Origin: Nanobdellota archaeon | GTDB taxonomy: Archaea; Nanobdellota; Nanobdellia; Pacearchaeales; GW2011-AR1 | DNA: 6,862 bases | Assembly: GCA_018817905.1 (NCBI GenBank) | Contig: JAHISS010000095.1 | Span: forward strand, 1-6,862 | Direction: 5' to 3' | Shown here: positions 5,913-6,862 of the stretch, piece after piece | Position numbering within the stretch: position 1 is the stretch's first letter | Layout of the letters: each line of letters begins with the position of its first letter | Made by a program: the position numbers and the translations under genes | Notes under the pieces: model-generated | The model's input: only the letters and a program-made list of their open reading frames with translations | Database searches by the model: none | What the model was told of the DNA's origin: nothing

Positions 5913-6695
5913 ATGAAGAAAAAGTCATCTGGCGCGTTCTTAACAATTTTGAAAAGTCCGTATTATGCTGGGCGGGGAATCTATCGATTGGGAAAGAAAA
6001 TAAAACAAAAAAGAGTTGAAAAAGAGATTCAAAGTAAACGAGAAAAAATAACAGCCGAGTATGGAGAACTTCGAATTATTGAAGCGATATCAGGAGATTT
6101 AAGCGCATGGGAAAAAGAAATTTTGAAAGCAGAAAGCAAGATTGGAATTATTCTCGGGGCAAGAGGTTCTGGAAAAACCGCATTTGCTATTAAACTTATG
6201 GAAAATGTCTATTTCAAAAAGAAAGTTAAGTGCTATGCAATGGGCTTCAAAAAAGAAGAGATGCCTTCTTGGATAGAAGTTGTTGAGGACATCTCTCAAA
6301 TTAAAAACAATGCAACAGTTATAATAGACGAAGGTGGAATTTTGTTTAGCTCCAGAAAAGCAATGAGCAAGCCAAACCAGCTGCTGAGTGAACTCATCTT
6401 GATAGCGCGCCATAAAAACTTAAACATTCTGTTTATCTCACAAAACTCCTCTAACTTAGACGTGAACATTATCAGGCAAGCAGACTTTTTAGTGCTTAAA
6501 CCAACTTCCTTGCTGCAAAAAGATTTTGAAAGGAAGAAGATACGCGACATATATCAGGAGGTCGAAGAAAGATTTAACAAACACCGGAACGACAAAGGCC
6601 TCGCCTATATTTACGCAAACGAGTTTCGTGGTTTTGTTTCAAATCCCCTGCCTTCGTTTTGGACTTCTGGCATTAGCAAAAGTTTTAGGAAATAA
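5913..6695 (+). CDS. P-loop ATPase resembling Zot / FtsK-HerA packaging ATPases
   Basis: This is a cytoplasmic ATPase of about 260 residues, of unknown exact role. Counting from an upstream ATG at 5859, the Walker A motif GARGSGKT is at 100-107 and the Walker B motif VIIDEGG at 154-160. A glutamine sensor follows in ILFISQNSSN (190-199), and then NIIRQADFLVLK. The string of DEGG, LIARHKNLNILFISQ and IIRQAD is the layout seen in Zot-domain and A32/HerA-type DNA-translocating ATPases of viruses and conjugative elements; this is recognition by motif order, not a search. A basic, coiled-coil-prone stretch lies at 44-66 (KKIKQKRVEKEIQSKREK). I prefer the ATG at 5913 (MKKKSSG), since 5859 lies within the promoter region of the divergent DUF2062 gene, but the longer 278-residue form is possible. 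Confidence 0.8.
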   Translation: MKKKSSGAFLTILKSPYYAGRGIYRLGKKIKQKRVEKEIQSKREKITAEYGELRIIEAISGDLSAWEKEILKAESKIGIILGARGSGKTAFAIKLMENVYFKKKVKCYAMGFKKEEMPSWIEVVEDISQIKNNATVIIDEGGILFSSRKAMSKPNQLLSELILIARHKNLNILFISQNSSNLDVNIIRQADFLVLKPTSLLQKDFERKKIRDIYQEVEERFNKHRNDKGLAYIYANEFRGFVSNPLPSFWTSGISKSFRK

Positions 6696-6862
6696 ATGAA
6701 CTAAATATACAAAATAGCGAAGTTATCCTATAAGAATTTGGTGATTAGCCTAAATCCGGACTAACTAAATTCAATATTAGCCGTTTAACGTTCTAAATAG
6801 CCAAATATCTCACTTTCGACTTGCATGCAATGTCTGACAAATATCAACAAACGGAAAAGTCC
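6696..6862. other. Non-coding end of the window
   Basis: No credible coding frame, RNA gene or T-tract terminator is visible here. The stretch contains a perfect 10-bp palindrome, TTGCATGCAA (6821-6830), and TAGCC or TAGCG at 6715, 6746, 6778 and 6798, but nothing that can be assigned a function. Confidence 0.5.

Noticed and set aside
6715..6802. Four TAGCC/TAGCG words spaced 31, 32 and 20 bases apart.
   Set aside because: The spacing is near whole helical turns, but five-base words in an AT-rich 167-bp stretch can easily recur by chance and the flanks are not conserved.

Overview
The window looks like AT-rich archaeal chromosome, most likely from a small-genome lineage of the DPANN type (this placement is inference). 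Core promoters with an A/T-only TATA-like box about 25 bp upstream of the ATG, no Shine-Dalgarno site and no room for a leader precede most genes, which is the archaeal leaderless layout. Genes sit on alternating strands in divergent and convergent pairs, with no multi-gene operon. No rRNA, tRNA or CRISPR array is visible.

Layout. Bases 1-1006 are an insertion sequence bounded by 22-bp terminal inverted repeats (18 of 22 positions match). It carries a zinc-ribbon plus DDE transposase gene, minus strand, split by a +1 frameshift at a T6A4 run. Bases 1007-1224 are non-coding with one sharp palindrome (1031-1047). A single-pass membrane protein of unknown function follows (1225-1776, minus). Between it and the next gene lies a 134-bp element with perfect 15-bp inverted ends (1818-1951), which I read as a MITE derived from an IS5/IS903-like element. 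It sits between the core promoters of two divergent genes.

The rest is mainly membrane physiology: an MscS-type mechanosensitive channel (1995-2894, plus), an MFS transporter (2899-4305, minus), a CaCA-family cation/calcium exchanger (4395-5411, plus), a DUF2062 membrane protein (5412-5837, minus), and a P-loop ATPase resembling the Zot / FtsK-HerA packaging group (about 5913-6695, plus). Convergent pairs end 4 bp and 0 bp apart. Divergent pairs are separated by 75-89 bp holding back-to-back TATA boxes. The last 167 bases hold no gene.

The channel, exchanger and MFS carrier suggest a membrane ion and osmotic homeostasis neighbourhood, but alternating strands and separate promoters argue against one co-regulated system. 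The points most worth checking are the MITE between two promoters, the frameshifted transposase, the altered cation-ligand set of the exchanger, and the Zot-like ATPase. I did not find a clearly new multi-gene system.
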